A DNA stretch of 64,000 nt from Pandoraea anhela (GCF_902459655.1 NZ_CABPSB010000013.1:107230-171229), one strand, 5' to 3'; positions 1 through 10,364 are shown, numbered from the stretch's first letter. A program made the numbers and translations. Notes: generated from the letters alone by a model not told the origin.

Positions 1-1
1 G

Positions 2-2839
2 CGTTTCCGTAAGGAAGGTCTTGGCAAGGATGTCACGGACAAGTTCCTCGCCGGGCTGCCGGGCATCCAGAAGGAAGGCTGCGACGGTCTGATCACGAGC
101 GCGCGCTGGATCTTGCACAAGATGCCGGCGCACACGCGTACCGTGTGTCTGGAGTTCTTCGGTCAGGCCAAGGAAGCGATTCCGAGCATCGTCGAGATCA
201 AGGACTACATGTTCGCGCAGACGGCGGCGGGCGGCGCGATTCTCGCGGGGCTGGAGCATCTGGACGAACGCTATCTGCGCGCCGTGGGCTATGCCACGAA
301 GTCGAAGCGCAACGCGTTCCCGAAGATGGTGCTGATCGGCGATATCGTCGGCGACGACGACAATGCCGTGGCGCAGGCAACGTCGGAAGTGATCCGCATG
401 GCCAACGGCAAGAGCGGCGAAGGCTTCGTCGCCGTGTCGGCCGAGGCGCGCAAGAAGTTCTGGCTCGACCGCTCGCGCACGGCGGCGATCGCGCGCCACA
501 CGAACGCCTTCAAGATCAACGAAGACGTGGTGATCCCGCTGCATCGCATGGGCGAGTACACGGATCACATCGAGCGCATCAACATCGAACTGTCGCTCAA
601 GAACAAGCTGCAACTGGTCGACGCGCTCGAAACGTTCTTCGAAGCCGGCAATCTGCCGCTCGGCAAGACGGACGATGCGAACGAGATTCCGTCGGCCGAA
701 CTGCTCGAAGACCGCGTGCAGACCGCGCTCACGACGCTGCGCCAGGTGCGCGCGCGCTGGGAATTCCTGCGCGACAACTTCGACATGCCGCTGGCCGAAG
801 CGATTCCGCTGCTCAACCGTCACGGCATTCGCGACATCAACGTCGCGCTGAACGATCGCCTGAACAAGCAACCGCAGACGCGTCTCATCGATCTGCTTCA
901 GGATCGCACGGTGCGCGTGTCGTGGAAGCAGGAGATTCGCGCGGAACTGCGTCAGATCTTCACGGGCGGCGAGTTCAAGCCGATTCTCGACGAGGCGCAG
1001 GCCATCCACAAGCGCGTGCTGCACGGCCGTGTCTTCGTCGCGCTGCACATGCACGCCGGTGACGGCAACGTGCACACGAACATCCCGGTGAACTCGGACA
1101 ACTACGAGATGCTCCAGGATGCGCACAAGGCCGTGGCCCGCATCATGGACATCGCCCGCTCGCTCGACGGCGTGATCTCGGGCGAACACGGTATCGGCAT
1201 CACCAAGCTGGAGTTTCTGACGGAAGCCGAAATCGGCGAATTCCGCGCGTACAAGCTGCGCGTGGACCCGGAAGGGCGCTTCAACAAGGGCAAGCTGCTC
1301 AACCTGCCCGAACTGCCCGCCGATCTGCGCAACGCCTATACCCCGAGCTTCGGGCTGATGGGCTACGAGTCGCTGATCATGCAGCAGTCGGACATCGGCG
1401 CGATCGCCGACAGCGTGAAGGACTGCCTGCGCTGCGGCAAGTGCAAGCCGGTGTGCGCCACGCACGTGCCGCGCGCGAACCTGCTCTACAGCCCGCGTAA
1501 CAAGATTCTCGCGACATCGCTGCTCATCGAAGCCTTCCTGTACGAAGAGCAGACGCGTCGCGGCGTGTCGATCAAGCACTGGGACGAGTTCAACGACGTG
1601 GCCGATCATTGCACGGTCTGCCACAAGTGCGCCACGCCCTGCCCGGTGAAGATCGACTTCGGCGACGTGACGATGAACATGCGCAACCTGCTGCGCAAGA
1701 TGGGCAAGAAGAAGTTCAATCCGGGGGCCGCCGCCGGCATGTTCTTCCTGAACGCGACCAATCCGGAGACCATCAACATCACCCGCAAGGTGATGATCGA
1801 CTGGGGCTACAAGGCGCAGCGTTTCGGCGCGGACGTCTTCAAGAAGATCGCGAAGAAGCAGACGGCGCATCCGCCCGCGACGGTCGGCAAGCCGCCGCTG
1901 CGCGAAGAGGTAATCCACTTCGTCAACAAGAAGATGCCGGGCAACCTGCCGAAGAAAACGGCGCGCGCGCTGCTCGACATCGAAGACAACAAGGTAGTGC
2001 CGATCATTCGCAACCCGAAGGCCACGACGGTCGACTCGGAAGCGGTGTTCTACTTCCCGGGCTGCGGCTCGGAGCGTCTGTTCTCGCAGGTCGGTCTCGC
2101 CACGCAGGCGATGCTCTGGCACGTGGGGGTGCAGACGGTGCTGCCGCCGGGCTATCTTTGCTGCGGCTATCCGCAACGCGGCTCGGGGCAGGGCGAGAAA
2201 GCCGAGAAGATCGTGACGGACAACCGCGTGTTGTTCCACCGCATGGCCAACACGCTGAACTACCTCGATATCAAGACCGTGGTGGTGTCGTGCGGCACTT
2301 GCTACGATCAGCTCGCCGGCTATGAATTCGAAAAGATCTTCCCGGGCTGCCGTATCGTGGACATCCACGAATATCTGCTCGAGAAGCACGTGAAGCTCGA
2401 AGGTGTGAATGGTACGCGCTACATGTACCACGACCCGTGCCACACGCCGATCAAGACGATGGACCCGGTCAAACTCGTGAATCAGTTGATGGGCAGCGAG
2501 AACGACGGGTACAAGATCGAGAAGAACGATCGTTGCTGCGGCGAATCGGGTACGCTGGCGGTCACGCGCCCGGACATCTCGACGCAGATCCGCTTCCGCA
2601 AGGAGGAGGAAATGCGCAAGGGCGCGGCGAAGTTGCGCGCCGACGGCAAGGTCGATGACGTCAAGATCCTGACGAGCTGCCCGTCGTGCCTGCAAGGTCT
2701 GTCGCGCTACAAGGACGACGCGGACGTCACCGCCGACTACATCGTCGTCGAGATCGCCAAGCACGTGCTGGGCGAGCAGTGGCTGGTGGACTACGTCAAT
2801 GATGCGAACAACGGCGGTATCGAACGCGTGCTCGTCTGA
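2..2839 (+). CDS. FAD-linked / Fe-S / CCG-domain 2-hydroxyacid oxidoreductase (DUF3683 type), 3' part
   Basis: This is the C-terminal 945 residues of a large respiratory 2-hydroxyacid dehydrogenase of the D-lactate/glycolate type; the frame is open from base 2, so the start lies before the window. The first ~400 residues are the C-terminal half of an FAD-linked oxidase (segments [11 protein letters not shown] and GEHGIGITK). Two 4Fe-4S clusters follow, CxxCxxCxxxC, starting near residues 475 and 537 of the visible chain. Two cysteine-rich CCG segments (CCGYPQ near 720, CCGESG later) resemble GlcF and heterodisulfide reductase. Family knowledge: in Burkholderiales these GlcD-GlcF-like fusions are about 1300 residues and pass electrons to quinones. 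The substrate cannot be read from the sequence. Confidence 0.85.
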   Translation, partial: RFRKEGLGKDVTDKFLAGLPGIQKEGCDGLITSARWILHKMPAHTRTVCLEFFGQAKEAIPSIVEIKDYMFAQTAAGGAILAGLEHLDERYLRAVGYATKSKRNAFPKMVLIGDIVGDDDNAVAQATSEVIRMANGKSGEGFVAVSAEARKKFWLDRSRTAAIARHTNAFKINEDVVIPLHRMGEYTDHIERINIELSLKNKLQLVDALETFFEAGNLPLGKTDDANEIPSAELLEDRVQTALTTLRQVRARWEFLRDNFDMPLAEAIPLLNRHGIRDINVALNDRLNKQPQTRLIDLLQDRTVRVSWKQEIRAELRQIFTGGEFKPILDEAQAIHKRVLHGRVFVALHMHAGDGNVHTNIPVNSDNYEMLQDAHKAVARIMDIARSLDGVISGEHGIGITKLEFLTEAEIGEFRAYKLRVDPEGRFNKGKLLNLPELPADLRNAYTPSFGLMGYESLIMQQSDIGAIADSVKDCLRCGKCKPVCATHVPRANLLYSPRNKILATSLLIEAFLYEEQTRRGVSIKHWDEFNDVADHCTVCHKCATPCPVKIDFGDVTMNMRNLLRKMGKKKFNPGAAAGMFFLNATNPETINITRKVMIDWGYKAQRFGADVFKKIAKKQTAHPPATVGKPPLREEVIHFVNKKMPGNLPKKTARALLDIEDNKVVPIIRNPKATTVDSEAVFYFPGCGSERLFSQVGLATQAMLWHVGVQTVLPPGYLCCGYPQRGSGQGEKAEKIVTDNRVLFHRMANTLNYLDIKTVVVSCGTCYDQLAGYEFEKIFPGCRIVDIHEYLLEKHVKLEGVNGTRYMYHDPCHTPIKTMDPVKLVNQLMGSENDGYKIEKNDRCCGESGTLAVTRPDISTQIRFRKEEEMRKGAAKLRADGKVDDVKILTSCPSCLQGLSRYKDDADVTADYIVVEIAKHVLGEQWLVDYVNDANNGGIERVLV

Positions 2840-2909
2840 TGCAATGTCTGCCCGGCAAAAACCTCCGGGGAACGCGGCCGATGCCTGACCGACGGACCAC
2901 GGAGGTGGC

Positions 2910-4598
2910 ATGGAGGTAGTCTACACAGCACTGATCCTGCTGTTCGTGGTGGCGCTGACCGGCGTGCTGGTCAGCTTCGTCAGATTCCTGCCGGTACCGC
3001 TCGTGCAGATCGCCGTGGGCGCCGCGCTCGCTTATCCGGGCGCGGGACTGCACATCGATCTCGACCCGGAGATCTTCTTCCTGCTGTTCATTCCGCCGCT
3101 GCTTTTCGCCGACGGCTGGCGCATGCCCAAACGCGAGTTCTGGCACTTGCGCGTGCCGATTATCGCGATGGCCCTCGGTCTCGTGATCTTCACCGTGCTC
3201 GGCGTGGGGTATTTCATCCACTGGATGATCCCGTCGATTCCGCTCGCCGTGGCGTTCGCGCTCGGCGGGGTGCTCTCGCCGACGGACGCAGTGGCCGTGT
3301 CCGCGCTCACCGGCCGCATGCGCATGCCCACGCGGCTCATGCACGTACTGGAAGGCGAGGCGATGATGAACGACGCATCGGGCCTGGTCGCGTTCAAGTT
3401 CGCGCTGGTGGCCGCGACGACCGGCATCTTCTCTATCGGCAACGCCACGTTTTCGTTCGTCGTCATCGCCCTGGGCGGCCTGCTCGCCGGATGGGCCGTG
3501 ACCTGGCTGTTCACGCAGTTCCATCGTCGCGTGATGGACGCCTCCACGGAAGAGCCCGCGACCATCGTGCTGCTTCTGCTGCTCATGCCGTTCGCGGCCT
3601 ATCTGCTGGCGGAACACTTCGGCTTCTCGGGCATTCTCGCGGCCGTCGCCGCCGGCATGACGGTGAGTTCGACGGATCTGCTCAACACCCGCACCGCCAC
3701 GCGCATTCTCGGCAACGGCGTATGGTCGATGCTCGAATTCGTCTTCAATGGCGCGGTGTTCGTGCTGCTGGGGCTGCAATTGCCGGATATCGTGCGCGCG
3801 GCGTTGCGGCCGAGCGAGCATTTGTGGGGCACGCTCGTCAATCTGAGCGAACTGATGTTCTACGTCGGCGCGATTTCGGCGGTGCTCATCGTGCTGCGCT
3901 TCTGCTGGGTGTGGGTGGCGTGGCGCGTGATGTACTTCCTCGGCATGCGCCGCGGCGAAATCACGATGAAGCCGGGCATGCGCTTTACCGGTGTGACAGC
4001 GCTCTCGGGTGTGCGCGGCGCGGTGACGCTGGCCGGTGCGCTCTCCGTGCCGCTGGCACTGCCGGGCGGTGCGCCGTTCCCGGGGCGCGATCTGCTGATT
4101 TTCCTCGCCGCCGGTGTGATCCTGCTCTCGCTCATCGGCGGCAGCCTCGGCTTGCCCGTCCTGCTGCGCGGTGTGCGCTGGCCGGTCGAAGACCCGCGCA
4201 ATCGCGAGATGGGCGAGGCGCGGCTCGCGGCGTCGGAGGCGGCGATTCGCGCCGTCGAGTCGTTGCAGAAGGTGATCGCCAAGTCCGGCGACGAGCTGGA
4301 TACGGCCGTGTGTGCGGAGGCCGCGGCGCGGGTGATGGGGCGCTATCGGCGCACGCTCAATGCGTCGACGGCCTCGGACGAGGTGCGCGAGCGCGCCGTG
4401 CGCGAGGTGGAAGTCGAGCGGCGTCTGCGGGCGGCGGCGTTGCAGGCGGAGCGCGTGGAGTTGTCGCGGCTGCGCATTACGCATCGCATCAACGACGAGA
4501 CGCTGCGCGAATTGCTCAGCGAGATCGATTTCGCCGAACTCGCCCTGGGTCCGGTCGATCCGGCCACAGGCAAGCGCAAGAAGCGCAGCAAGCCCTGA
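2910..4598 (+). CDS. Na+/H+ antiporter, CPA1 family
   Basis: An inner-membrane cation/proton antiporter of 562 residues that would exchange Na+ (or K+) for H+ in pH and salt homeostasis. About twelve hydrophobic segments fill the first ~430 residues. Two family motifs are intact: LSPTDAVAV around residues 122-130 (D126) and EGEAMMNDASG around 148-157, whose N154-D155 pair is the expected ion-binding site. The C-terminal ~140 residues are soluble, charged and probably helical, as in bacterial NhaP/YjcE-type proteins. The start is supported by a GGAGGT ribosome site 6 bases upstream. It follows the oxidoreductase by 70 bases and may be co-transcribed. The transported ion is inferred from the family only. 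Confidence 0.88.
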   Translation: MEVVYTALILLFVVALTGVLVSFVRFLPVPLVQIAVGAALAYPGAGLHIDLDPEIFFLLFIPPLLFADGWRMPKREFWHLRVPIIAMALGLVIFTVLGVGYFIHWMIPSIPLAVAFALGGVLSPTDAVAVSALTGRMRMPTRLMHVLEGEAMMNDASGLVAFKFALVAATTGIFSIGNATFSFVVIALGGLLAGWAVTWLFTQFHRRVMDASTEEPATIVLLLLLMPFAAYLLAEHFGFSGILAAVAAGMTVSSTDLLNTRTATRILGNGVWSMLEFVFNGAVFVLLGLQLPDIVRAALRPSEHLWGTLVNLSELMFYVGAISAVLIVLRFCWVWVAWRVMYFLGMRRGEITMKPGMRFTGVTALSGVRGAVTLAGALSVPLALPGGAPFPGRDLLIFLAAGVILLSLIGGSLGLPVLLRGVRWPVEDPRNREMGEARLAASEAAIRAVESLQKVIAKSGDELDTAVCAEAAARVMGRYRRTLNASTASDEVRERAVREVEVERRLRAAALQAERVELSRLRITHRINDETLRELLSEIDFAELALGPVDPATGKRKKRSKP

Positions 4599-4720
4599 TG
4601 GCGTGAGCCGCGACGCCGTCGTGGCGGGTGAGCAGTGAGTGCGTGGCGAGGCGGCGCGGGGTATTGCGGCGGAATGCAGCGTGTTGCTGCATATTGCGCG
4701 GTGTCGCGCAAGTATTGCGC

Positions 4721-4755
4721 AGTAATGCGAGTAATGCGAGTAATGCGAGTAATGT
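4721..4755. repeat. 9-bp tandem repeat
   Basis: AGTAATGCG occurs three times in a row followed by a partial fourth copy (AGTAATG), in the spacer before the HIT gene. The sequence just upstream has looser ATTGCGC echoes. One of many short arrays in this window. Confidence 0.85.
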
Positions 4756-4790
4756 GCAGGCGCGTTGGGAAAATGGGGGGAGGAGCGATC

Positions 4791-5228
4791 ATGGAATGTC
4801 CGTTTTGCGCCGGAGACGGCGGTGAAGTCGTTTGGCGCGATCCGGTGTTGCGCGTGGTGTTGGCCGACGAGCACGGCTATCCCGGCTTCGCCCGCGTGAT
4901 CTGGCACGCGCACGTGGCCGAGATGAGCGATTTGCCGCAAGCCGCGCGCGAGCATGTGATGCGCGCCGTGTTTGCCGTCGAGACGGCGCAGCGTACCGTG
5001 ATGTCGCCGCACAAGGTCAACGTCGCGAGTCTGGGCAACATCGTGCCGCACGTGCACTGGCACGTGATTCCGCGCTATCGCGATGACATCCACTTTCCGG
5101 CTTCGGTCTGGAGTGCGCCGCAGCGCGAAGTGCCGCAGGCGGTGCTCGCCGAACGCGCGGCGTGGCTGCCCGCGCTGCGCGAGGCCATCGTGGCAGAATT
5201 GGAACGTATTCCCGGTTGGCCGGCCTAG
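4791..5228 (+). CDS. HIT family protein
   Basis: A small nucleotide hydrolase/transferase-type protein of 145 residues. The histidine triad is seen as PHVHWHVIPR with H87, H89 and H91, and N83 sits four residues before the first histidine as in the family. An N-terminal CPFC pair (C3, C6) is common in the proteobacterial subgroup and may bind a metal. The ATG at 4791 is preferred over in-frame ATGs upstream because GGGGGGAGGAG lies just before it and the protein then begins at the usual MECPFC. HIT proteins of this group hydrolyse AMP-linked small molecules; the substrate here is unknown. Confidence 0.88.
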   Translation: MECPFCAGDGGEVVWRDPVLRVVLADEHGYPGFARVIWHAHVAEMSDLPQAAREHVMRAVFAVETAQRTVMSPHKVNVASLGNIVPHVHWHVIPRYRDDIHFPASVWSAPQREVPQAVLAERAAWLPALREAIVAELERIPGWPA

Positions 5229-5415
5229 TGCTGGTGTCGTGTCGGCGGGGCAGGCGAGGGGCGCGGTTTCGCGAACCCTGTCGGCATGACCGCTGACGCC
5301 CGAGCGGCTATACTGCCCGCCGATGTGCCGCATCGTAACCCCATGTGGGGCGGCGCAAGGCGTTGCACGAGGTTCTCCCGGCAGGCGCCGCGACCGAATT
5401 TTCTGGAGCAAGACC

Positions 5416-5829
5416 ATGGCTGGGCTGGAGAAAGACACGCCGATTCCCGTTTCCCTGACGCTGCATCGCGCATCCAAGGTGCTGGAACTCGGTTATGACG
5501 ACGGCAAAACCTACCGCCTGCCGTTCGAATTGCTGCGCGTGCTCTCGCCCTCGGCGGAAGTGCGCGGTCACGGACCGGGGCAGGAGACGCTGCAAACCGG
5601 CAAGCGCGACGTCACGTTGAACGGCCTGGAGCCGATCGGTAACTACGCGGTGCGTCCCGTCTTTTCGGACGGTCACGACACCGGCATTTATTCGTGGGAC
5701 TTCCTGTATGAACTGTGCGTGCGTCAGGACGCCCTGTGGCAGGAGTATCTGGACAAGCTCGCCGCGGCGGGTGTCGACCGCGACACGCCCATGCCCTCGC
5801 CCGCTGCCGGTGGTTGTCACCACCATTGA
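5416..5829 (+). CDS. DUF971 (gamma-butyrobetaine hydroxylase-like N-terminal domain) protein
   Basis: A 137-residue stand-alone DUF971 protein. The domain covers about residues 12-115, with the characteristic stretch RVLSPSAEVRGHGPGQ and the later GIYSWDFLYEL. In eukaryotes this domain is fused to 2-oxoglutarate dioxygenases; bacterial single-domain forms have been linked to iron or Fe-S metabolism, but no reaction is established. The chain ends in GGCHHH, a cluster that looks able to bind a metal. It lies 59 bases before ubiE, an arrangement I recall as common in Burkholderiales, which suggests a role near ubiquinone or iron metabolism (inference). Confidence 0.82.
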   Translation: MAGLEKDTPIPVSLTLHRASKVLELGYDDGKTYRLPFELLRVLSPSAEVRGHGPGQETLQTGKRDVTLNGLEPIGNYAVRPVFSDGHDTGIYSWDFLYELCVRQDALWQEYLDKLAAAGVDRDTPMPSPAAGGCHHH

Positions 5830-5888
5830 GTCCATGGCAGTGCGCACGCCCGAGCGTGCGCTCGCTTATCTGATTTTGGAGATGTGCA

Positions 5889-6623
5889 ATGGGTGAACAG
5901 ACCCACTTCGGTTATGAGACCGTCGACGAGAAGGAAAAGGCCGGCAAGGTCGCCGAAGTGTTCCATTCCGTCGCCAGCAAGTACGACATCATGAACGACC
6001 TGATGTCGGGCGGCCTGCACCGTGTCTGGAAGGCCTTCACCATTGGCCGCGCCGCCGTGCGTCCCGGCTTCAAGGTGCTCGACATCGCTGGCGGTACGGG
6101 CGACCTCTCGAAGGCGTTCGCCCGCGCGGCCGGCCCGAGCGGGGAGGTGTGGCATACCGACATCAACGAATCGATGCTGCGCGTGGGGCGCGACCGTCTG
6201 CTCGACGACGGTATCGTCACGCCGTCGCTGTTGTGCGATGCCGAAAAGCTGCCGTTCCCGTCGAACTATTTCGACGTGGTGACCGTGGCATTCGGTCTGC
6301 GCAACATGACCCACAAGGACGCCGCGCTCGCAGAAATGCGTCGTGTGATCAAGCCGGGCGGCAAGGTCATGGTGCTGGAATTCTCGAAGGTCTGGCAGCC
6401 GCTGGAGAAGGCGTACGACGCTTACTCGTTCAAAGTGCTGCCGTGGCTCGGCTCGCGTATCGCGGGCGACGCCGACAGCTACCGCTATCTGGCCGAGTCG
6501 ATTCGCATGCACCCGGATCAGGAAACGCTCAAATCGATGATGGAAGACGCCGGCCTCGAACGCGTGGAGTATCACAACATGACCGCCGGCGTCGTCGCCC
6601 TTCACATCGGTCGCAAGTTCTGA
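5889..6623 (+). CDS. ubiE: Demethylmenaquinone / 2-methoxy-6-polyprenyl-benzoquinol methyltransferase UbiE
   Basis: UbiE is the SAM-dependent C-methyltransferase of ubiquinone (and menaquinone) synthesis. The protein has 244 residues, close to the family norm. The N-terminal [19 protein letters not shown] segment is a UbiE signature; the SAM-binding motif [10 protein letters not shown] starts at D65; and FGLRNM and [12 protein letters not shown] are further family motifs. A GGAG ribosome site lies nine bases before the ATG. It stands just after the DUF971 gene and is followed by a strong terminator hairpin, so it probably ends that transcription unit. ubiJ and ubiB lie 1.4 kb further on. Confidence 0.96.
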   Translation: MGEQTHFGYETVDEKEKAGKVAEVFHSVASKYDIMNDLMSGGLHRVWKAFTIGRAAVRPGFKVLDIAGGTGDLSKAFARAAGPSGEVWHTDINESMLRVGRDRLLDDGIVTPSLLCDAEKLPFPSNYFDVVTVAFGLRNMTHKDAALAEMRRVIKPGGKVMVLEFSKVWQPLEKAYDAYSFKVLPWLGSRIAGDADSYRYLAESIRMHPDQETLKSMMEDAGLERVEYHNMTAGVVALHIGRKF

Positions 6624-6662
6624 GTACACACTCACTTACCTGATGCGGTTTGCCCGATATGG

Positions 6663-6703
6663 CGCCCCGGATAGCGGACGTTCTCCGCGCCCGGGGCGTT
6701 TTG
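6663..6703 (+). terminator. Rho-independent terminator after ubiE
   Basis: CGCCCCGG (6663-6670) pairs with CCGGGGCG (6691-6698) and is followed by a T-rich run. It separates ubiE from the Tim44-like gene. Confidence 0.75.
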
Positions 6704-6763
6704 TCTGGAAAGCCCTAAGTACAAGCTAATTTTGCTGTGGCAGAATCGGCCCTCGCCTTATCT

Positions 6764-6825
6764 GGTTTCAGTACGTAAAAAGCGGCTGAACCATTTGGGT
6801 CGACGTCTGTCAGTAGACTGAAACC
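6764..6825. promoter_or_regulatory. Widely spaced inverted repeat before the Tim44-like gene
   Basis: GGTTTCAGT (6764-6772) and ACTGAAACC (6817-6825) are perfect reverse complements 44 bases apart, ending 26 bases before the start codon. The second arm also takes part in a short palindrome, CAGT-AG-ACTG (6811-6820). This could be a paired operator or a long-loop mRNA structure; I know of no regulator for it. Confidence 0.4.
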
Positions 6826-6851
6826 TATTACTCCACGGAGAGACCAGAACG

Positions 6852-7859
6852 ATGTTCCAGTTCCTGAAAAACAAGCTGTTGTTGGGCGTTGTGGCCGGCG
6901 TAGTGGCGGTCGGCATGACGATCGCGGACGCCGACGCCAAGCGCGTTGGCGGCGGCCGGAGCATCGGCAAGCAGTCCAACACCGTGACGCAACGTCAGGC
7001 AACGCCGCAACAGCCGGCGCAAGCCGCCCCGGGCGCTGCCCCGAATCAGGCAGCGCCGGCTGCGGCCGGCGCAGGTGCCGCCGGTGCAGGCGCGGCAGCC
7101 GCCGCCAAGCCGGCCAACCGATGGCTTGGGCCGATCGCCGGTCTGGCTGCCGGTCTCGGTATTGCAGCGCTGTTGTCGCACTTCGGCATGGGTGGCGCGT
7201 TCGCCAGCATGATGGCCAACGTGATCATCATCGCGTTGATCGCTTTCGCCGTGATGTGGCTCATCCGACGTTTCCGCGGCAATAAGTCGCAGTCGCAAAC
7301 GCCGGCGTATGCCGGCGCAGGTAACGACGCGTCGTCGAACCACTCGCTGCGTCAGTCGTGGGATAACCAGTCGTCGAACCAGCCGTCGGGCCAACCGTCG
7401 GGCCAGGCTTACCCGTCGGGCGCCTCGGCCCTGCCGGCCGCCGCCGGCGCAGCGGCCGGCGCCGCCGCCACTGAGTCGTTCGGTGTGCCGGCCGGTTTCG
7501 ACACGGAAGGCTTCCTGCGCAGCGCCAAGGTGTACTTCAACCGTCTGCAAGCCGCCTGGGACAAGGGCGATCAGGCCGACATCAACGAGTTCACCACGCC
7601 GCAGATGTTCGCGGAAATCAAGATGGACCTCGAAGAGCGCGGCAAGTCGACCAACCGTACGGACGTCGTGCAACTGGACGCCGAACTGCTCGGCATCGAG
7701 CAATCGACCAGCGAGTACATGGCGAGCGTGCGCTTCTCGGGCCTGATCCGCGAGACCGAAGGCGGTGCCGCCGAGCCGTTCAACGAAGTGTGGAACCTGA
7801 CCAAGCCGGTGACCGGTAACGGTGGCTGGGTGCTCGCCGGGATTCAGCAGCTCAGCTAA
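6852..7859 (+). CDS. Tim44-like domain membrane protein
   Basis: A 335-residue membrane protein. An N-terminal hydrophobic segment (residues ~7-24, ending ADADA) looks like a signal peptide or anchor. A low-complexity Ala/Gln/Pro region follows to about residue 85, then two hydrophobic segments (about 95-110 and 118-138), a polar linker, and a C-terminal Tim44-like domain (about 210-335; FLRSAKVYFNRLQAAWDKGD, then a glycine-tryptophan end). The Tim44 fold is shared with NTF2-like proteins and in mitochondria tethers the import motor; the bacterial role is unknown. It sits between ubiE and ubiJ but is flanked by its own upstream and downstream terminators, so it is probably expressed separately. 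Confidence 0.82.
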   Translation: MFQFLKNKLLLGVVAGVVAVGMTIADADAKRVGGGRSIGKQSNTVTQRQATPQQPAQAAPGAAPNQAAPAAAGAGAAGAGAAAAAKPANRWLGPIAGLAAGLGIAALLSHFGMGGAFASMMANVIIIALIAFAVMWLIRRFRGNKSQSQTPAYAGAGNDASSNHSLRQSWDNQSSNQPSGQPSGQAYPSGASALPAAAGAAAGAAATESFGVPAGFDTEGFLRSAKVYFNRLQAAWDKGDQADINEFTTPQMFAEIKMDLEERGKSTNRTDVVQLDAELLGIEQSTSEYMASVRFSGLIRETEGGAAEPFNEVWNLTKPVTGNGGWVLAGIQQLS

Positions 7860-7896
7860 GCTGGCGACGTTTTTCCCGTAACCTGCCTTACAATGA

Positions 7897-7932
7897 GAGC
7901 CCGCGTTTGAAGCGCGGGCTCTTTTGTTTTTT
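7897..7932 (+). terminator. Rho-independent terminator after the Tim44-like gene
   Basis: GAGCCCGCG (7897-7905) and CGCGGGCTC (7913-7921) form a perfect 9-bp stem with a 7-base loop, followed by TTTTGTTTTTT. Confidence 0.92.
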
Positions 7933-8005
7933 GCCGTCCGAAGGTTGTTGACGGGCGGCGTCTTTCGGTGCGACCGGTGTTCTGCACCGGCCGGCCGCCA
8001 AGCTC

Positions 8006-8620
8006 ATGACCGTAGCCGCCAAAGCCTTTGCCGCCACCGTGAACCACTTGCTTGCCCGGGAACCGTGGGCACGCGACCGCCTGCGTCACCACATCGGCGC
8101 CTCCGCCCGGCTGGCCATGTCCCCGATCGATCTGCGTGTGCGCGTGGCAGACGACGGCTATCTGGCCGCCGCCGAGGCCGATTTCCCCTGCGATGTCAGC
8201 ATCTCGGTGCCCCCGGCGGCGCTGGCCGACTTCGCGGGCGGTGGGCAGGCCGCCGTGATGCGTCACGTCAAGATTGAAGGCGACGCCGAATTCGCCAACA
8301 CCGTCTCGTATCTCGCCCAGCATCTGCGCTGGGAAATCGCCGAAGACCTCAGCAAGATCATCGGCGATGCGGCCGCACATCGTGTGACCGAAACGGGCAA
8401 GGCGGCCGTAGCCGGCGCGCGCCGCACGGGCGGCACGCTGGCGCGCTCGCTGGCCGATTTCCTCGTGGAGGAGAATCCGATGCTCGTGGCACGCCCGCGC
8501 CTTGACGCGATGCGCAGCGACATCGGGACGCTGCGCGACGATCTGGCGCGACTCGAGAAGCGTATCGAGAAGCTGGAGCGTCAGGCAGCCCCGGCGTCCC
8601 GCACTACCGGAGGCCGTTGA
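8006..8620 (+). CDS. ubiJ: Ubiquinone biosynthesis accessory factor UbiJ (SCP2 domain)
   Basis: UbiJ is a lipid-binding subunit of the soluble Ubi complex, where the SCP2-type cavity is thought to hold hydrophobic ubiquinone precursors. The 204-residue protein has the SCP2-like domain at about 12-110 and a C-terminal charged helix (IGTLRDDLARLEKRIEKLER) predicted to be a coiled coil, as in E. coli UbiJ. It ends only three bases before ubiB, so the two are surely translated from one mRNA. The ubiE-ubiJ-ubiB order matches other proteobacteria apart from the Tim44-like insertion. Confidence 0.9.
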   Translation: MTVAAKAFAATVNHLLAREPWARDRLRHHIGASARLAMSPIDLRVRVADDGYLAAAEADFPCDVSISVPPAALADFAGGGQAAVMRHVKIEGDAEFANTVSYLAQHLRWEIAEDLSKIIGDAAAHRVTETGKAAVAGARRTGGTLARSLADFLVEENPMLVARPRLDAMRSDIGTLRDDLARLEKRIEKLERQAAPASRTTGGR

Positions 8621-8623
8621 CCG

Positions 8624-10183
8624 ATGCGTCTTCTGCGTCTCATCAAGATTGTCCTCGTCTGCTATCGATACGGCCTCGACGAACTGGTGCTCTCGAGCAT
8701 CCCTCATCCCATCGCGCGCGCGCTGCTGCGCGTACTCTCGTTCGGACGCAGCGGTCTGAGGGCGCCGCGTGGCGAGCGCCTGCGACTGGCGCTCGAGTCG
8801 CTCGGGCCGATCTTCGTGAAGTTCGGCCAGGTGCTCTCCACGCGTCGCGATCTGATGCCGCCGGACATCGCACAGGAACTCGCCCGGTTGCAGGATCAGG
8901 TGCCGCCGTTCGATCCGCAGGTGGCGCATGCGAGCATCGAGAAGTCGCTCGGGCGTCCGCTCGACGAAGTGTTCGTGGAGTTCGAGCGCACGCCCGTGGC
9001 CAGCGCCTCGATCGCGCAGGTGCATTTCGCCCGTATTCGCGATGGCGAGCATGCGGGCAAGGAAGTCGCAGTCAAGGTGCTGCGGCCGAACATGCTCGGG
9101 GTGATCGACAGCGATCTGGCGCTCATGCGCGATCTGGCCGGCTGGGTGGAGCGTCTGTGGCCGGACGGCAAGCGGCTCAAGCCGCGCGAGGTGGTCGCCG
9201 AGTTCGACAAGTATCTGCACGACGAACTCGACCTGATGCGCGAAGCCGCGAATGCGGCGCAGCTTCGCCGCAATTTCATCGACTCCGGCATGCTGATGGT
9301 CCCGGAGATTTACTGGGAGTTCAGTTCCAGCTCGGTGCTCGTGATGGAGCGCATGCACGGCGTGCCGATCAGTCAGATCGAGGTGCTGCGCGAAGCCGGC
9401 GTCGATCTGAAGAAGCTGGCGCGCGAAGGCGTCGAAATCTTCTTCACGCAGTTCCTGCGCGACGGCTTCTTCCACGCCGACATGCACCCGGGCAACATTC
9501 TCGTCAGCCTCGACCCCGCAACGTTCGGCCGTTACATCGCGCTCGATTGCGGCATCGTGGGGGCGTTGTCCGAATTCGACAAGAACTATCTGGCACAGAA
9601 CTTCCTTGCGTTCTTCCGGCGCGACTATCACCGCGTGGCGTCGCTGCATCTGGAGTCGGGATGGGTGCCGCCGGATACGCGTGTCGAGGAGTTGGAGGGG
9701 GCGATTCGCGCGGTGTGCGAGCCGTATTTCGATCGGCCGCTCAAGGAGATTTCGCTGGGGCTGGTGCTCATGCGGCTGTTCCAGACGTCGCGCCGTTTCA
9801 ACGTCGAGATTCAGCCGCAGCTCGTGCTGCTGCAAAAAACGCTGCTCAATATCGAGGGGCTGGGACGTCAGCTCGATCCCGACCTGGATCTGTGGAAGAC
9901 CGCCAAGCCGTTCCTGGAGCGCTGGATGGCCGAGCAGATCGGGCCGCGCGGCTGGCTGGAGCGCCTGAAGGCCGAGGCGCCGCAATGGAGCAAGACGATG
10001 CCGCAGTTGCCGCGTCTCATCCATCAGGCGCTGGCCGCACATGCACGCCCGCAGGACGACACGCTGCTGCTAGCGTTGCTTCAGGAGCAACGTCGCACGA
10101 ACCGTCTGCTGACCGGCGCGTTCTGTCTGGTGGGCGGTATCGCCGTCGGCGTGCTGACGGCGTTCGTCTGGCTGTACACCTGA
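8624..10183 (+). CDS. ubiB: Ubiquinone biosynthesis regulatory ATPase/kinase UbiB
   Basis: UbiB is an atypical ABC1/ADCK-family protein kinase-like ATPase needed for ubiquinone synthesis and thought to help extract precursors from the membrane. It has 519 residues. The diagnostic KxGQ motif is KFGQ at residues 66-69. The nucleotide-binding lysine lies in EVAVKVLRP, and the catalytic-loop equivalent is [13 protein letters not shown]. One C-terminal hydrophobic segment (last ~25 residues) anchors it in the membrane. It starts immediately after ubiJ. Confidence 0.96.
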   Translation: MRLLRLIKIVLVCYRYGLDELVLSSIPHPIARALLRVLSFGRSGLRAPRGERLRLALESLGPIFVKFGQVLSTRRDLMPPDIAQELARLQDQVPPFDPQVAHASIEKSLGRPLDEVFVEFERTPVASASIAQVHFARIRDGEHAGKEVAVKVLRPNMLGVIDSDLALMRDLAGWVERLWPDGKRLKPREVVAEFDKYLHDELDLMREAANAAQLRRNFIDSGMLMVPEIYWEFSSSSVLVMERMHGVPISQIEVLREAGVDLKKLAREGVEIFFTQFLRDGFFHADMHPGNILVSLDPATFGRYIALDCGIVGALSEFDKNYLAQNFLAFFRRDYHRVASLHLESGWVPPDTRVEELEGAIRAVCEPYFDRPLKEISLGLVLMRLFQTSRRFNVEIQPQLVLLQKTLLNIEGLGRQLDPDLDLWKTAKPFLERWMAEQIGPRGWLERLKAEAPQWSKTMPQLPRLIHQALAAHARPQDDTLLLALLQEQRRTNRLLTGAFCLVGGIAVGVLTAFVWLYT

Positions 10184-10222
10184 CGGCGTCGAAGGCGCGA
10201 GCGGATCACGCGGCAGGATGCC

Positions 10223-10265
<43 letters not shown>

Positions 10266-10364
10266 AAGGCGAGATGAACGATGCAATGAAACGTGACGCC
10301 GATGGCGCCGAGCCTCGTGAGCTTCATGAGCGAGAGGAGCATCGTGGTCTCAAGGGGGCGCCGG

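Noticed and set aside
2796-5477. Very long reading frame on the minus strand opposite the antiporter and HIT genes
   Set aside because: It is rich in His, Arg and Gln with no domain, and lies antisense to well-supported genes; it is an artefact of GC-rich codon use.
7856-10042. 728-codon minus-strand frame opposite ubiJ and ubiB
   Set aside because: Antisense to genes with clear motifs; low-complexity His/Arg composition.
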